Part shown: in pieces, positions 27,765-37,079 of the stretch | How the letters are laid out: each line of letters starts with the position of its first letter | Numbering within the stretch: position 1 is the first letter of the stretch | Notes under the pieces: generated by a model | Told to the model about the DNA's origin: nothing | The model's input: only the letters and a program-made list of their open reading frames with translations | Database searches by the model: none | Position numbers and translations under genes: made by a program | Assembly (NCBI GenBank): GCA_963677165.2 | Contig: CAXXSX010000002.1 | Location: 3,100,001-3,164,000 of the forward strand | Origin: JAFGXT01 sp963677165 | GTDB taxonomy: Bacteria > Verrucomicrobiota > Lentisphaeria > Victivallales > SZUA-371 | Direction: 5' to 3' | Length of the DNA: 64,000 bases

Positions 27765-28556
27765 TTAAGAACCGGGAACATAAGCGGCGGTGGAAACACT
27801 CGCATCTATATTCCAGTATGACGACGAATCCGCCCCCTCCTGAATCTCACTTCTTTTCATCGGTCCGGCATGTCCGTCGCCAAATCCGATGTTCGTACTA
27901 CTGTTATGAGGAAGAGATACATATGGTCCGTAGCGTCCCTGACCGATAAATGGCGTAATTGACGTAGTGTATTGTCCCCTGACATCACCAAATGAAATAA
28001 ACAATGAAGGTCTTTTCAGTTTGATCTGTCTGACCGGTCCGCCACGACGACTCGTACCGGAATCATCAAAAAGATATCCTAGACCCAGGCCATTTCCTGA
28101 TTGCCAGCCATCATAGTTTAGACCATATTTTGGCATCTTTAAAAGACCGTCCGCTGTCATTTTATTCTGCAAGAGCTTTGTCATAACAGGACATTCAAAA
28201 ATCTTACTGTGCGCATACCACGAAGATTCGGTTCCTGCTATAGGTGTCGCGTCATCCACGCTGTCTAAAAGCTTCGGCCAGTATTTACACGCATCATTTT
28301 TATCCGTATACATTGCGCCCATTGCCATATAGCCATCGTAAGTATCAACATACATCTGCATTTTAAGATTGATCTGCTTACAGTTCGACAGGCAATAAGA
28401 GGCGTGAGCCCTGTCGCGGGCCTGGTTCAAGGCGGGGAGTAGAATTCCTGCCAGAATCGCAATAATAGCGATCACAACGAGGAGCTCGATGAGAGTGAAA
28501 TTCAAAGACTGAACAACACTTTTCCTACTAGTTTTATAATTGATCCGAGAGTTCAT
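27765..28556 (-). CDS. Prepilin-type N-terminal cleavage/methylation domain protein
   Basis: 263 residues. The type IV prepilin signal is FTLIELLVVIAIIAILAGIL at residues ~20-39, with cleavage expected before Phe. A pseudopilin-like globular domain follows, ending with HNSSTNIGFGDGHAG, the H-x9-DG-type tail very common in Lentisphaerae and Planctomycetes. AAGGAG is at ideal spacing. It lies 24 bases after the FAD oxidoreductase gene and before the DUF4838 gene, so it is co-expressed with sugar degradation, not with a pilus cluster. Its role in such operons is unknown; a surface or secretion-linked role is inference. Confidence 0.9.
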   Translation of the reverse strand: MNSRINYKTSRKSVVQSLNFTLIELLVVIAIIAILAGILLPALNQARDRAHASYCLSNCKQINLKMQMYVDTYDGYMAMGAMYTDKNDACKYWPKLLDSVDDATPIAGTESSWYAHSKIFECPVMTKLLQNKMTADGLLKMPKYGLNYDGWQSGNGLGLGYLFDDSGTSRRGGPVRQIKLKRPSLFISFGDVRGQYTTSITPFIGQGRYGPYVSLPHNSSTNIGFGDGHAGPMKRSEIQEGADSSSYWNIDASVSTAAYVPGS

Positions 28557-28580
28557 TTTTTTCTCCTTGGGTTGATTATA

Positions 28581-29939
28581 TTAATGCACAGTTTCGAATG
28601 TTTTGAAATTGGGCAGAAACGCTCCGTTCGCTTGAAGTTTTTCCTGCAGCGCAGCAACTTCAACCTCACGCGGTGAACACTCCGCTTCAACTGCCAACGC
28701 AGCTGCCATTCCAGCCGCCATACCGGTAATAAAACATCCGGGCATGACGCGAAGCGAAGCAAACACCCGACGATCAGTACTTACACAACGTCCTGCAGTC
28801 AGCAGTCCGTCAATACCGCGAGGCAGAAGAATTCGGAAAGGAATACCATAGCTTTCTCCATAACCACAAGAGAAATTCTTAAACTCAGTTTTGTGCTTTC
28901 TGATTGCGTCTCTCCCGGCTTGCGAAGGATGAATATCCACACTGAAGTTATAACGTCCAATCTCATCTGGAAAACTGCGTCTGGCCTGATAATCATCAAA
29001 ACTCAATATATAATCGCCAGTGATTCGACGTCCCTCCCGCACTCCCAATAGAGAACCGGATTCAACAAGCTTTATATCAGAACAACCGGATACATAACGA
29101 CGGTAGAATCCTTCGTATTCCTTCAATAATTTCCGGCCGTGAACATATGCCGAAGTCAACGAATTTTCATCATCCGGATCAGTACCGAAACAATGCGATA
29201 TATTTCCCCCGAAAGTCGCTTCAGAACAGAGATTCATCCCGGTATGGTGAAAATCCTGTTGTGATAAAATGCCTTCTTCTGCAGCCTGCCGGATCATTTC
29301 AGGCATTTTTTCATCATTATGACTATGAGCTCCTCCGGCAAGAAATTCTTTCCAGTCGATTCCGCACCAAAGGCTGCATAAGGTTGTTGGCATAAGCTGT
29401 CCACGCTCATTACCCTTTTCATATTCGGCCCCTGCAAGAACAGAAAGAAGTCCACTGCCGGTAGCGTCAATAAAAACATCAGCATTAACAGCAAAAACAC
29501 CGCTGGGAGATGCAAAAAGCGCAGTTTTAACTTGTCTATTTATAACAACCACATCAAACAGCACGGTTTGATAGGTAAAATCGACTTTTGCTTCAATCAG
29601 CATTGTCTCATAAAGCCGTTTTAGTTCTTCGGCATCAATTCCGTTGGGAGATGTATGCGATACGTTTCCACGCAGTTTGGACAAGCGATCAAAAACCTCT
29701 CTGCCAAATCCACCAGCAAGAAAATTTATACCATCGGAAAATGGCATAAATACCGGAACCAAACCGGCGGTTCCCATACCTCCGGCACAGGTATGCGCCT
29801 CGGCCAGATATACTTTTTTCCCTTCCCGGGCGGCAGTAACCGCAGCAGCGACACCAGCCGGTCCAGCTCCGACGACACAAACGTCAACAGTTTGTTTAAG
29901 GATAATTTTCCGTTCATAAAAAATCGTATCCATATTCAT
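28581..29939 (-). CDS. FAD-dependent oxidoreductase
   Basis: 452 residues. The N-terminal dinucleotide-binding fold is VDVCVVGAGPAGVAAAVTAA with an acidic strand end (VYLAEAHTCAGGMG). Later come NADVFIDATGSGLLSVLAGA and a C-terminal GLLTAGRCVSTDRR flavin-contact motif. This is the FAD_oxidored group often found in polysaccharide and sugar-acid loci, with unknown substrate. No signal peptide. First gene of the operon, divergent from the PocR-AraC regulator at 30076. Confidence 0.88.
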   Translation of the reverse strand: MNMDTIFYERKIILKQTVDVCVVGAGPAGVAAAVTAAREGKKVYLAEAHTCAGGMGTAGLVPVFMPFSDGINFLAGGFGREVFDRLSKLRGNVSHTSPNGIDAEELKRLYETMLIEAKVDFTYQTVLFDVVVINRQVKTALFASPSGVFAVNADVFIDATGSGLLSVLAGAEYEKGNERGQLMPTTLCSLWCGIDWKEFLAGGAHSHNDEKMPEMIRQAAEEGILSQQDFHHTGMNLCSEATFGGNISHCFGTDPDDENSLTSAYVHGRKLLKEYEGFYRRYVSGCSDIKLVESGSLLGVREGRRITGDYILSFDDYQARRSFPDEIGRYNFSVDIHPSQAGRDAIRKHKTEFKNFSCGYGESYGIPFRILLPRGIDGLLTAGRCVSTDRRVFASLRVMPGCFITGMAAGMAAALAVEAECSPREVEVAALQEKLQANGAFLPNFKTFETVH

Positions 29940-30002
29940 AAAAAATCCATATTATTTATAGTAATTTCACTCTGAATAAATTATACAGACCCAACAATGG
30001 CT

Positions 30003-30031
30003 TGACAATATACAATTTTACAATTATTGTG
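30003..30031 (+). promoter_or_regulatory. Promoter of the PocR-AraC regulator gene
   Basis: TTGACA (30003-30008), a 17-base spacer and TATTGT (30026-30031), 45 bases upstream of the ATG. A small inverted repeat, ACAAT-T-ATTGT, overlaps the -10 element and may be an operator. The region also serves the divergent FAD oxidoreductase operon. Confidence 0.55.
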
Positions 30032-30075
30032 TAATATTATATAATATATAAATATTTCAACTTAACGGAATACTC

Positions 30076-30978
30076 ATGGATCATCCTCTGCCGGAAAACC
30101 TGCTAGAAGCAATAAAAGCAATACAACAGCTTTTTTCCTGCCGTATCTGCTGCCATGATTTCAGTGGACAAATTATTGCAATTTTCGGAAAGGACAATCT
30201 TCCCATGGAACACACCAATGATATCTGTAAAGAAATCAAAGGTTCAGACGAAACATTCTTTCAACGATGCCTCTACTGTGATGTGAAAGCAGCTCATGGG
30301 CTCAGCAACAACAAACCAATCCTGAAACGATGCCATGCGGGAATTTATGAACTGGTCGTTCCAATTCTACGATTCAGGAATCCAATCGGATTACTTTTTG
30401 CCGGTCCATTTTCCTGTTCTGATCAGTCAAAGCTGTCATCAATACTTTACCTGCAACCGGAAAACAGTAAACTGCTGCAGAAGACAGTAGCAAAAGTAGC
30501 TTTTCTTCCGGAAATCAGCAATGAAAAATTGAACTTAATACGTCCTCTACTACTGCTTATCACTGAAAAAATCACAAATATTATTGAAGGGCAAATAGCG
30601 AAAAACGAAGGCTCGCGAAGAGAACGGATGCGTTTTTTTTTCAAACAGCGCCACATGTCTCAGATAAATGAGAATGATCTGGCGGAATTCCTTGAACTGA
30701 GCATTACCCGTGTAAGCCAGCTATTGAATGAATACTTCGGCAAATCGTTCTCGGAAATGCTCAACGAAACAAGGCTGGAATTTGCGGAAAACGCTTTAAT
30801 AAACTCTGTTTCCCCCATTGAAAGAATAGCCGAACTGTCAGGCTTCGGAACTACGGCATATTTCTATCGAGTTTTTAAAAATAAAAATCATATGACTCCT
30901 GCACAATTCCGGCAACAAAAAATAAGCGCTCCGATTGTCCATACAAAAAAAAAGTCGCCGAAAAACTCCGGCGGCTGA
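30076..30978 (+). CDS. AraC-family regulator with PocR-like sensor domain
   Basis: 300 residues. The N-terminal ~170 match the PocR ligand-binding fold: paired cysteine sites FQRCLYCDVKAAHGLS and KRCHAGIYELVVPIL, then FAGPFSC. The C-terminal AraC double helix-turn-helix runs from ~200 to 290 (DLAEFLELSITRVSQLLNEY, IAELSGFGTTAYFYRVFKNK). PocR domains sense small metabolites such as diols, sometimes through metal-bound cysteines. Divergent position suggests it controls the FAD oxidoreductase, prepilin and DUF4838 operon. Confidence 0.88.
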   Translation: MDHPLPENLLEAIKAIQQLFSCRICCHDFSGQIIAIFGKDNLPMEHTNDICKEIKGSDETFFQRCLYCDVKAAHGLSNNKPILKRCHAGIYELVVPILRFRNPIGLLFAGPFSCSDQSKLSSILYLQPENSKLLQKTVAKVAFLPEISNEKLNLIRPLLLLITEKITNIIEGQIAKNEGSRRERMRFFFKQRHMSQINENDLAEFLELSITRVSQLLNEYFGKSFSEMLNETRLEFAENALINSVSPIERIAELSGFGTTAYFYRVFKNKNHMTPAQFRQQKISAPIVHTKKKSPKNSGG

Positions 30979-30996
30979 CATATCTAATGAAAAATA

Positions 30997-31330
30997 TTAT
31001 TCCGTATCGGTATTTGTATCAGTATCAGCAGGCTTATCCTTCTGGACCGGCTTGGACTTCCCACACTTGACCGGACTGAAAGTGAGAGATATGTTTCTCC
31101 CCATCAGCTTGGGTTTACTGCTAGCCAGACCAATATCCTTGATATCTTCGTTATACGCTCAATCAACTCGAAACCAATGTCTTTATGAGCCATTTCATCC
31201 CCTTTGAACATCAATGTCGCTTTGAGCTTATAACCTTTGCCGAGAAACTCTTTAGCGTGCTTGATCTTATAGTCATAATCCTGCGTATCAATGTTAATTC
31301 GGAATTTTACTTTTTTAACCTTCTGAGCAT
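30997..31330 (-). pseudogene. infC: 3' fragment of translation initiation factor IF-3 gene, frameshifted
   Basis: On the minus strand the region encodes the IF-3 C-terminal domain: KVKFRINIDTQDYDYKIKHA, EFLGKGYKLKATLMFKGDEM, AHKDIGFELIERIT. After a one-base loss near 31147-31150 the next frame continues DIGLASSKPKLMGRNISL, TFSPVKCGK and a charged tail ending TDTNTDTE at 30997. Order and motifs fit IF-3 from about residue 85 to the end. The N-terminal half and a start are missing; upstream sequence is an AraC remnant. It is a decayed partial copy and cannot make IF-3. Confidence 0.8.
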
Positions 31331-32200
31331 GACTGTGTGATTTTGCAAAAACTGTTGTCGGAAGCGTCCGGGAGGCATACCGAAATGCTTTTTGAAAGCG
31401 GCAGTAAAATATGTAGGGCTTTCATCGACAAGAAGAGCTTTCGTTTTCAGTAGCAAAGCGGCATACTCCAGTCGCAGGGAATGCAAAACTTCTGAAAAGG
31501 TCTGGGAGCTGTTTTCCAAATATAGTCTTGAAATATAACCGGGATGCAGTTTAAATATCCTCCCTATATGCTTACGGCTGATTGGAGCTTGACAGTTGTC
31601 ACGCAGATATTGCTGTATTTGCTCTGATAGGTGACTTGGGCTTTGGAATACACTGGGCCGGTGTCATTCTTTATAAATTCACGGGTTATCCGAAACAAAC
31701 CGCGCATAATTTCCGGAGCGGCATCTCCTGGATTTTCCTGTTCCTCCAGAACTTGGAGAACCGACAGTAATTTCAGGATTGCTTCGGAAGACGGTATTTG
31801 CGTATGATAGAAGCAGGTACTTTTCGGACACATTCCCGGTTCCGGCGGTATCATTATATCCACATATGAAGGCGGATGAACTTTTCGCTATATACGAAAC
31901 TGATCTCATGGGCACAATCCCACATGGGGCGTTTCCAGATTAACGGAGCGGTATACAACACCTCTTCCGGAACCATTCTCAATTCCTCGATTTCGGTGCC
32001 ATTGCCGTACAGTATGTGCTTGGTTCCTGACAGCGGAAGTTTCAAATACATGTACTTTATTTATCTCAATATTATCACGGCAAAACGGTTGTGGAGCCGC
32101 AATTATAAGACGGTAGGGATTGACTTCATTAATGACGTAGTCCTGCAAGTGAATAAAAGCTTCACGTGAAAAATGATCAAGATGTAATTTTTTGCCGATA
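31307..32200 (-). pseudogene. Decayed AraC-family regulator gene
   Basis: Pieces of one AraC regulator lie in different minus-strand frames. The cupin-like sensor includes YLKLPLSGTKHILYGNGTEI (~32050-31990) and WDCAHEISFVYSEKFIRL. A middle part (APEIMRGLFRITREFI) is in another frame. The helix-turn-helix part (SEQIQQYLRDN, HIGRIFKLHPGYISRLYLE, YFTAAFKKHFGMPPGRFRQQ) is in a third. At least two frameshifts separate them, and ~10 residues seem deleted before SPTYFTAAF. The last codons run into the infC fragment. It once probably regulated a nearby sugar locus such as the hydrolase at 32358. Confidence 0.75.
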
Positions 32201-32274
32201 TGATTTATTTATTCTCCATATCTCAACCAGCAATCAGAGGTGACATATCAATAAGTAATATTACATTGTCTATA

Positions 32275-32303
32275 TTGATTATCAACGAGATAAAAGTTAT
32301 AAT
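32275..32303 (+). promoter_or_regulatory. Promoter of the six-hairpin glycosidase gene
   Basis: TTGATT (32275-32280), a 17-base spacer and TATAAT (32298-32303), 54 bases before the ATG. It matches the housekeeping sigma consensus well. Confidence 0.65.
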
Positions 32304-32357
32304 CTAGATATAATTGTTAAAATTAACATTTCATTTTAATAAATCAAGGAAACGACA

Positions 32358-33947
32358 ATGAATCGCATCAAAGGAAGTTTTATTGCCACGGGAAATATAA
32401 AACAGGCAGCAACGGCCTGTCACGAATATCCGCTGGCTCATATGTTTTCATTATGTCAGTCAGCCATCAAACACAGCGATTGGGTTTTCATGTATGGAGA
32501 CAAACTGATTCGCGTCAACCTGCACTGGATTCGTGATTACATATTGTCGATGAAAGGCTTCCGTTATTTTGAAAAAGACATTACCTCCTTCCCTGATCTA
32601 CTGCTTGAAAACCAGACTCCGCAGGGATTCTTCTTTGAAATTATTGCGCCTCTGACCGATGCCCACTCGGGTGATATGGGACCGGATTACTGCTGTAAAC
32701 GCACTCCCGAAAATGGGTTCGGACTTTCCCGACTGGAACTTGAGGCTGACATCGAATACCTGATGGTAGAAGGGGTTTACATGATCTGGCAGGCGACCGG
32801 TAATGATTCCTACCTGGAAACTAATCTTCCGCGATTGGAAAAAGGGCTACGCTACATTACCAGTGACCCCAAACGGTGGGATAACGATTATAAACTGGTA
32901 AAACGTCCGCGTACAATTGATACCTGGGACTTTCTTGATCGAGCGTCTTCCAGTTCGGATCGAGCCATTCATCCGGATGACCCGATGGGAATTATGCATG
33001 GAGATAACACCGGGCTTTACCATGCTGAACTGTTGATGGCAAAAATGTATCGCCATATGGAAAATGAGAAGGACGCGCAGCGTTGGGAAAACGAAGCAGA
33101 TGGATTAAAAGAACGCATTAACGAGTACCTGTGGAACGGGCGTTTCTATAAGCATTTTCTCCGTCTTGATGATGTTGATTATGGAGTAGATGAAAACTGG
33201 CAGTTAAGCCTGTCCAATGCTTCCGATATTAACCGTGGTACTGTGAATATCGATATGGCGCGCTCAATCATCAACGAATATCGCTCCATGAAAGAAAAAT
33301 TCGGCGGAGAACTTGATGATTTTCGTAATCTCGAACCGCCTTATCCAATATTCAAGGGACGGAAAGCTGGAGAATACGTCAATGGAGCCATTGCTCCTTT
33401 CGTTGCCGGGCAGCTCGCACTCGGAGCCTTTGAATTTGGGGAGGAAAAATATGGGGCCGATATCCTGTTCCGCATTGGACGAAAGATGAGTCGCGACGGT
33501 AAGGTGGCGTTTTGTTACAATTATAACGGCGAAGATATTGGAGGTGGTCCACGCTGCTGGTGTGGGGCCGAACTGATGAATGCTATGACCCGAGGTCTGG
33601 CTGGAGTGGTCGATAACGGCGCACTATTCAAAGATGTGACGATTTCTCCGCGTTGGGTAGCAGCGAATGAGCCGGAAGCTCACGTGCGGCTGGAATATGC
33701 CGTGTCTGAAATCGCGATAGAATATCACTGGAAGCATGACATAGACAAAAGAATAATTTATTTTGATCTGATAAGCAGTCATGAGCATGCAAAACTGCGG
33801 ATGTACCTGCCAGATGACGCAGAACAGGTCACGGCTACCGTCAACGGGCAGAAGACTGCATTCAGCGAGGAAAAAGTGATTGACAGTCGCTATGCGGTTA
33901 TCGACTCAGTGCCGGAAAACGCACATATTGAATTGAAATTGAAATAA
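32358..33947 (+). CDS. Six-hairpin (alpha/alpha)6 glycoside hydrolase-like protein
   Basis: 529 residues, no signal peptide, so cytosolic. The repeating helix pairs and Trp/Asp-rich loops (VNLHWIRDYILSMKGFRYF, DTWDFLDRASSSSDRA, EADIEYLMVEGVYMIWQATG, EYVNGAIAPFVAGQLALGAF) fit the six-hairpin toroid of families such as GH78, GH63 and GH95. A C-terminal beta domain follows. Acidic residues in the DTWDF and DENWQ segments are possible catalytic groups, but I cannot fix the family. AAGGAA precedes the ATG. It is flanked by broken genes on both sides. Confidence 0.7.
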   Translation: MNRIKGSFIATGNIKQAATACHEYPLAHMFSLCQSAIKHSDWVFMYGDKLIRVNLHWIRDYILSMKGFRYFEKDITSFPDLLLENQTPQGFFFEIIAPLTDAHSGDMGPDYCCKRTPENGFGLSRLELEADIEYLMVEGVYMIWQATGNDSYLETNLPRLEKGLRYITSDPKRWDNDYKLVKRPRTIDTWDFLDRASSSSDRAIHPDDPMGIMHGDNTGLYHAELLMAKMYRHMENEKDAQRWENEADGLKERINEYLWNGRFYKHFLRLDDVDYGVDENWQLSLSNASDINRGTVNIDMARSIINEYRSMKEKFGGELDDFRNLEPPYPIFKGRKAGEYVNGAIAPFVAGQLALGAFEFGEEKYGADILFRIGRKMSRDGKVAFCYNYNGEDIGGGPRCWCGAELMNAMTRGLAGVVDNGALFKDVTISPRWVAANEPEAHVRLEYAVSEIAIEYHWKHDIDKRIIYFDLISSHEHAKLRMYLPDDAEQVTATVNGQKTAFSEEKVIDSRYAVIDSVPENAHIELKLK

Positions 33948-33967
33948 GATATATGGAGACTTTTTGC

Positions 33968-34108
33968 ATGAATCAGAACGAATTAACCGCAAAGATAAAA
34001 GCATTTGCCATGGAGCTTGGAGCCGACCTTGTTGGAATTGCTCCTATATCGCGTTACGAAGGCGCTCTGGAAATGTTGAAGCCGAAGGTACATCTTCCAG
34101 AAGCATAA
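33968..34108 (+). pseudogene. Truncated iron-sulfur reductase (QueG/COG1600-like) gene start
   Basis: ATG 33968 opens 46 codons: MNQNELTAKIKAFAMELG then ADLVGIAPISRYEGALEML and KPKVHLPEA, followed by TAA. The ELGADLVGIAPI pattern is typical of the N-terminus of epoxyqueuosine-reductase-like proteins, which continue for another 200+ residues with 4Fe-4S motifs. None of that follows. The remnant is 20 bases past the hydrolase stop, so the intact gene was probably its operon partner. Confidence 0.6.
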
Positions 34109-34589
34109 AATCAAGGAGTCATGCATGTGATTTTATATGTATAACTTTATTAATTAATATTTTATAAAATTTTAATATTATAGTATTATTTAAAAATTAT
34201 TGTCGATTTTTATGTTTGTGAGATAATTGTGTAATAACGGGAGGATATACGACGAGATTTATGCCGTGAGGAAAAGCTCCCCTTTGGAGCGTTTGACCCG
34301 TAACCAGCTGGTGAATGGCATTGGGGCGGCCTCTTGGATGGCTTTGCATCTGACATTATCACGCAAATAGTTAAGTTTCTTCTCTCTCAAAGTATAACGA
34401 TGACGTATGAAAAAAATCTAATTAAACTCATCCTGATGGCGTTCTAATATTGTGTTTAGGGCGTTGGTTTGTTAAGGTTTGGTTTTATTTGGGTTTTTCC
34501 GTTTATTATTCTTGCTGAAAGGGGTTTGCGGCTGTAAAGTACACGCCAAGTATTTTAATACTGATCTATATAAAATAAGGTTTTGATAT
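34109..34589. other. Intergenic region before lpxA with possible decayed coding sequence
   Basis: About 480 bases. The left part is very AT-rich. On the minus strand 34263-34425 is an open frame without a start (includes KKLNYLRDNVRCKAIQEAA), perhaps another decayed gene, not identified. A small GCTCC/GGAGC hairpin lies at 34276-34290. AAGG precedes the lpxA ATG. Confidence 0.4.
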
Positions 34590-35390
34590 ATGGCAAAGAT
34601 TCATCCTAGCGCGATAGTTGATCCGAAAGCTGTGCTTGCCGATGATGTTGAGATCGGTCCCTACTGTATTGTTGGTCCGGATGTTCAACTTGGCTCCGGC
34701 TGTAAGCTCATTTCCCAGTGTAACGTGGTCGGTCACACGATCATGGGCAAGAACAATACAGTGCATCCGTTCGCTTCAATCGGCGGTCCGCCGCAGGATC
34801 ACGCATTTGATGAAAGTATTGTTTCCTGGATCAAAATCGGTGATAATAATATTTTCCGTGAAGGCGTTACTATTAACCCGGGTACCGGCGAAGGAACAGA
34901 AACTGTCATTGGCAATGGTTGTTTCATGCTGGCATATACCCATGTGGCGCACAACTGCAAAGTCGGTGATAATGTGGTAATGGTTAATCTTGCCGGTGTG
35001 GCTGGATATGTTGAAGTGGGTGATAACTGTCTGATTTCCGGTCAGTCCGGAATTCATCAGTTCTGCCGGATGGGACGTTTTGCCGTTCTCAGCGGCGGTT
35101 CTCAGGTGTCACTTGACATTCCGCCGTTCATGATTGCCGACGGTAGAAACGGAGGAATCAGGGGAATTAATCTGGTAGGTCTCAGGCGCGGCGGTTTCCC
35201 GAAAGAAACCATTCGGGCGCTTAAAAATGCCTACAGTATCATGTTTAGAAGTGAACTCAATACGAAAAATGCTCTCCAGAAAGTGAAGGACGAAGTTCCG
35301 CAGCTTCCTGAAGTGCTTGAGCTCATCGAATTTTTCGAGACCACTCAGCGCGGAGTGCTTCAAGGTAAGGGAGCCAGCCGCCGGTCTTGA
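34590..35390 (+). CDS. lpxA: UDP-N-acetylglucosamine acyltransferase LpxA
   Basis: 266 residues; first enzyme of lipid A synthesis, adding a 3-hydroxyacyl chain from ACP to UDP-GlcNAc in the cytosol. The left-handed beta-helix hexapeptide repeats are plain (IHPSAIVDPKAVLADDVEIG, PYCIVGPDVQLG). Conserved sites include IGGPPQDHAF, the catalytic His region AYTHVAHNCKVGDNVVM, SGQSGIHQFCRMGRFA and NLVGLRRGGF. The helical C-terminus is typical. It implies an LPS outer membrane. gpmI follows 30 bases downstream, suggesting co-transcription. Confidence 0.95.
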   Translation: MAKIHPSAIVDPKAVLADDVEIGPYCIVGPDVQLGSGCKLISQCNVVGHTIMGKNNTVHPFASIGGPPQDHAFDESIVSWIKIGDNNIFREGVTINPGTGEGTETVIGNGCFMLAYTHVAHNCKVGDNVVMVNLAGVAGYVEVGDNCLISGQSGIHQFCRMGRFAVLSGGSQVSLDIPPFMIADGRNGGIRGINLVGLRRGGFPKETIRALKNAYSIMFRSELNTKNALQKVKDEVPQLPEVLELIEFFETTQRGVLQGKGASRRS

Positions 35391-35420
35391 TCGGTTACTT
35401 TAAAAAGGAGATTTTCAATT

Positions 35421-37079
35421 ATGCTGCAGGCACTTGAAAAAAACAGTAATTTTAAAGGACGGCGCGGACCGATTGTTCTCGCTATTCTTGATGGTGTGGG
35501 TTTTGGTAAATATAAAGACGGCGACGGTTTTCTGAACGCCTCCACTCCTACTCTCGACAAACTGATGGAAACTTGTCCGACAACTCGTTTGAATGCCCAT
35601 GGTCTGGCGGTTGGTATGCCCAGTAATGCTGATATGGGTAACAGTGAAGTCGGCCACAATGCGCTTGGCTGTGGACGCGTTTTCGCCCAGGGCGCGAAAC
35701 TGGTTCAGGAAGCGATTATCGAAAACAAGACGGTTTTCGATGGACAGACCTGGAAAGAAGCAGTAGCCAATACGCTTGGTAAAAACAGCACCATGCATTT
35801 CCTCGGACTTTTTTCCGACGGTAATGTTCACAGTAATATCGCTCATCTGAAAGCCATGATTGAGCATGCCAAAGCTGATGGCGTAAAGAAAATCAGAGTT
35901 CACGCTCTGCTTGACGGTCGTGACGTTCCGGAAACTTCCGCTCTTGAATACATTGATCCGTTCGAAGAATTTCTGGCCGGACTGAATACTGACGGCTGCG
36001 ACTTCCGCATTGCTTCCGGCGGCGGACGTATGCAGATCACGATGGACCGTTACGGTGCCAACTGGGCCATGGTTGCCCTCGGCTGGAAAACTCATGTTCT
36101 CGGACAGGGTGACTACTTTAAGTCCGCTCACGAAGCAGTTGTAGAACTTCGTAAAAGCTCCGGCGCAATCGATCAGGATCTGCCTCCATTCGTGATCTCT
36201 GATGATGGCTCAACTCCGATTGGACCGGTTGTAGACGGCGATACCATGGTGTTTTTTAACTTCCGCGGTGACCGTTCTCTCGAAATTACCGCCGCTTTCG
36301 AACAGGATGAAATCACTGAATTTGATCGTGGACCGAAACCTGATGTCTACTACTGCGGTATGATGGAATATGACGGTGACCTGCATGTTCCGAAAAACTA
36401 TCTGGTTTGCCCTCCGGCAATCGACCGTACTATTGGCGAATACCTTTGTGCCAGCGGCGTAACTCAGCTGGCGATCAGCGAAACTCAGAAGTTCGGTCAC
36501 GTTACCTATTTCTTCAATGGTAACCGTTCCGGCATGTTCAATAAAGAACTTGAAAATTACGTTGAAATACCATCTGACATTGTTCCTTTCGAGCAGCGTC
36601 CGTGGATGAAATGCGCTGAAATTACCGATGTTGTCGTTGACGCTATTGTCAACAACAAATATCAGTTTATCCGCTTGAACCTTGCTAACGGTGATATGGT
36701 TGGTCATACCGGCGATATGCAGGCCGTGAAGATTGCGATGGGCGGAGTTGACATCTGCGTTGAACGCATGATGAAAGCTGTTAAAAAAGCTGGTGGCGTA
36801 CTGGTTGTTACTGCTGACCATGGTAATTCCGATGATATGCTGGAACATGATAAGAAAGGCAACCTTAAGCGCGATGAAAATTGTGTGGCTTGTCGTAAGA
36901 CCAGCCATTCACTGAATAAGGTGCCGTGCATCATCTTCGACCCGGAATGTCAGGGCGAATACAAGAAGACACTGCGTGAGGCTGATCTTGGAATCAGTTC
37001 CATCACCGCTACTTGCGCCGAACTGCTTGGATTCAAAGCTCCGGAAGATTACGATCCGAGCGTTTTGGTAATGGATTGA
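35421..37079 (+). CDS. gpmI: 2,3-bisphosphoglycerate-independent phosphoglycerate mutase
   Basis: 552 residues, slightly longer than the usual ~510-520. Interconverts 3- and 2-phosphoglycerate using two Mn ions. The alkaline-phosphatase-like core has VLAILDGVGFGKYKDGDGF, SNADMGNSEVGHNALGCGRV with the catalytic Ser, HALLDGRDVPETSA, FFNFRGDRSLEIT, NLANGDMVGHTGD and VTADHGNSDDMLEHD. AAGGAG precedes the ATG. It follows lpxA closely. Confidence 0.95.
   Translation: MLQALEKNSNFKGRRGPIVLAILDGVGFGKYKDGDGFLNASTPTLDKLMETCPTTRLNAHGLAVGMPSNADMGNSEVGHNALGCGRVFAQGAKLVQEAIIENKTVFDGQTWKEAVANTLGKNSTMHFLGLFSDGNVHSNIAHLKAMIEHAKADGVKKIRVHALLDGRDVPETSALEYIDPFEEFLAGLNTDGCDFRIASGGGRMQITMDRYGANWAMVALGWKTHVLGQGDYFKSAHEAVVELRKSSGAIDQDLPPFVISDDGSTPIGPVVDGDTMVFFNFRGDRSLEITAAFEQDEITEFDRGPKPDVYYCGMMEYDGDLHVPKNYLVCPPAIDRTIGEYLCASGVTQLAISETQKFGHVTYFFNGNRSGMFNKELENYVEIPSDIVPFEQRPWMKCAEITDVVVDAIVNNKYQFIRLNLANGDMVGHTGDMQAVKIAMGGVDICVERMMKAVKKAGGVLVVTADHGNSDDMLEHDKKGNLKRDENCVACRKTSHSLNKVPCIIFDPECQGEYKKTLREADLGISSITATCAELLGFKAPEDYDPSVLVMD

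Noticed and set aside
34263..34425. Minus-strand open frame with a protein-like stretch (KKLNYLRDNVRCKAIQEAA)
   Set aside because: No start codon, upstream stop, no recognised family; noted only as possible decay inside the gap.
35415..36131. Long minus-strand ORFs opposite gpmI and lpxA
   Set aside because: Shadow frames of strongly conserved plus-strand genes; no family resemblance.
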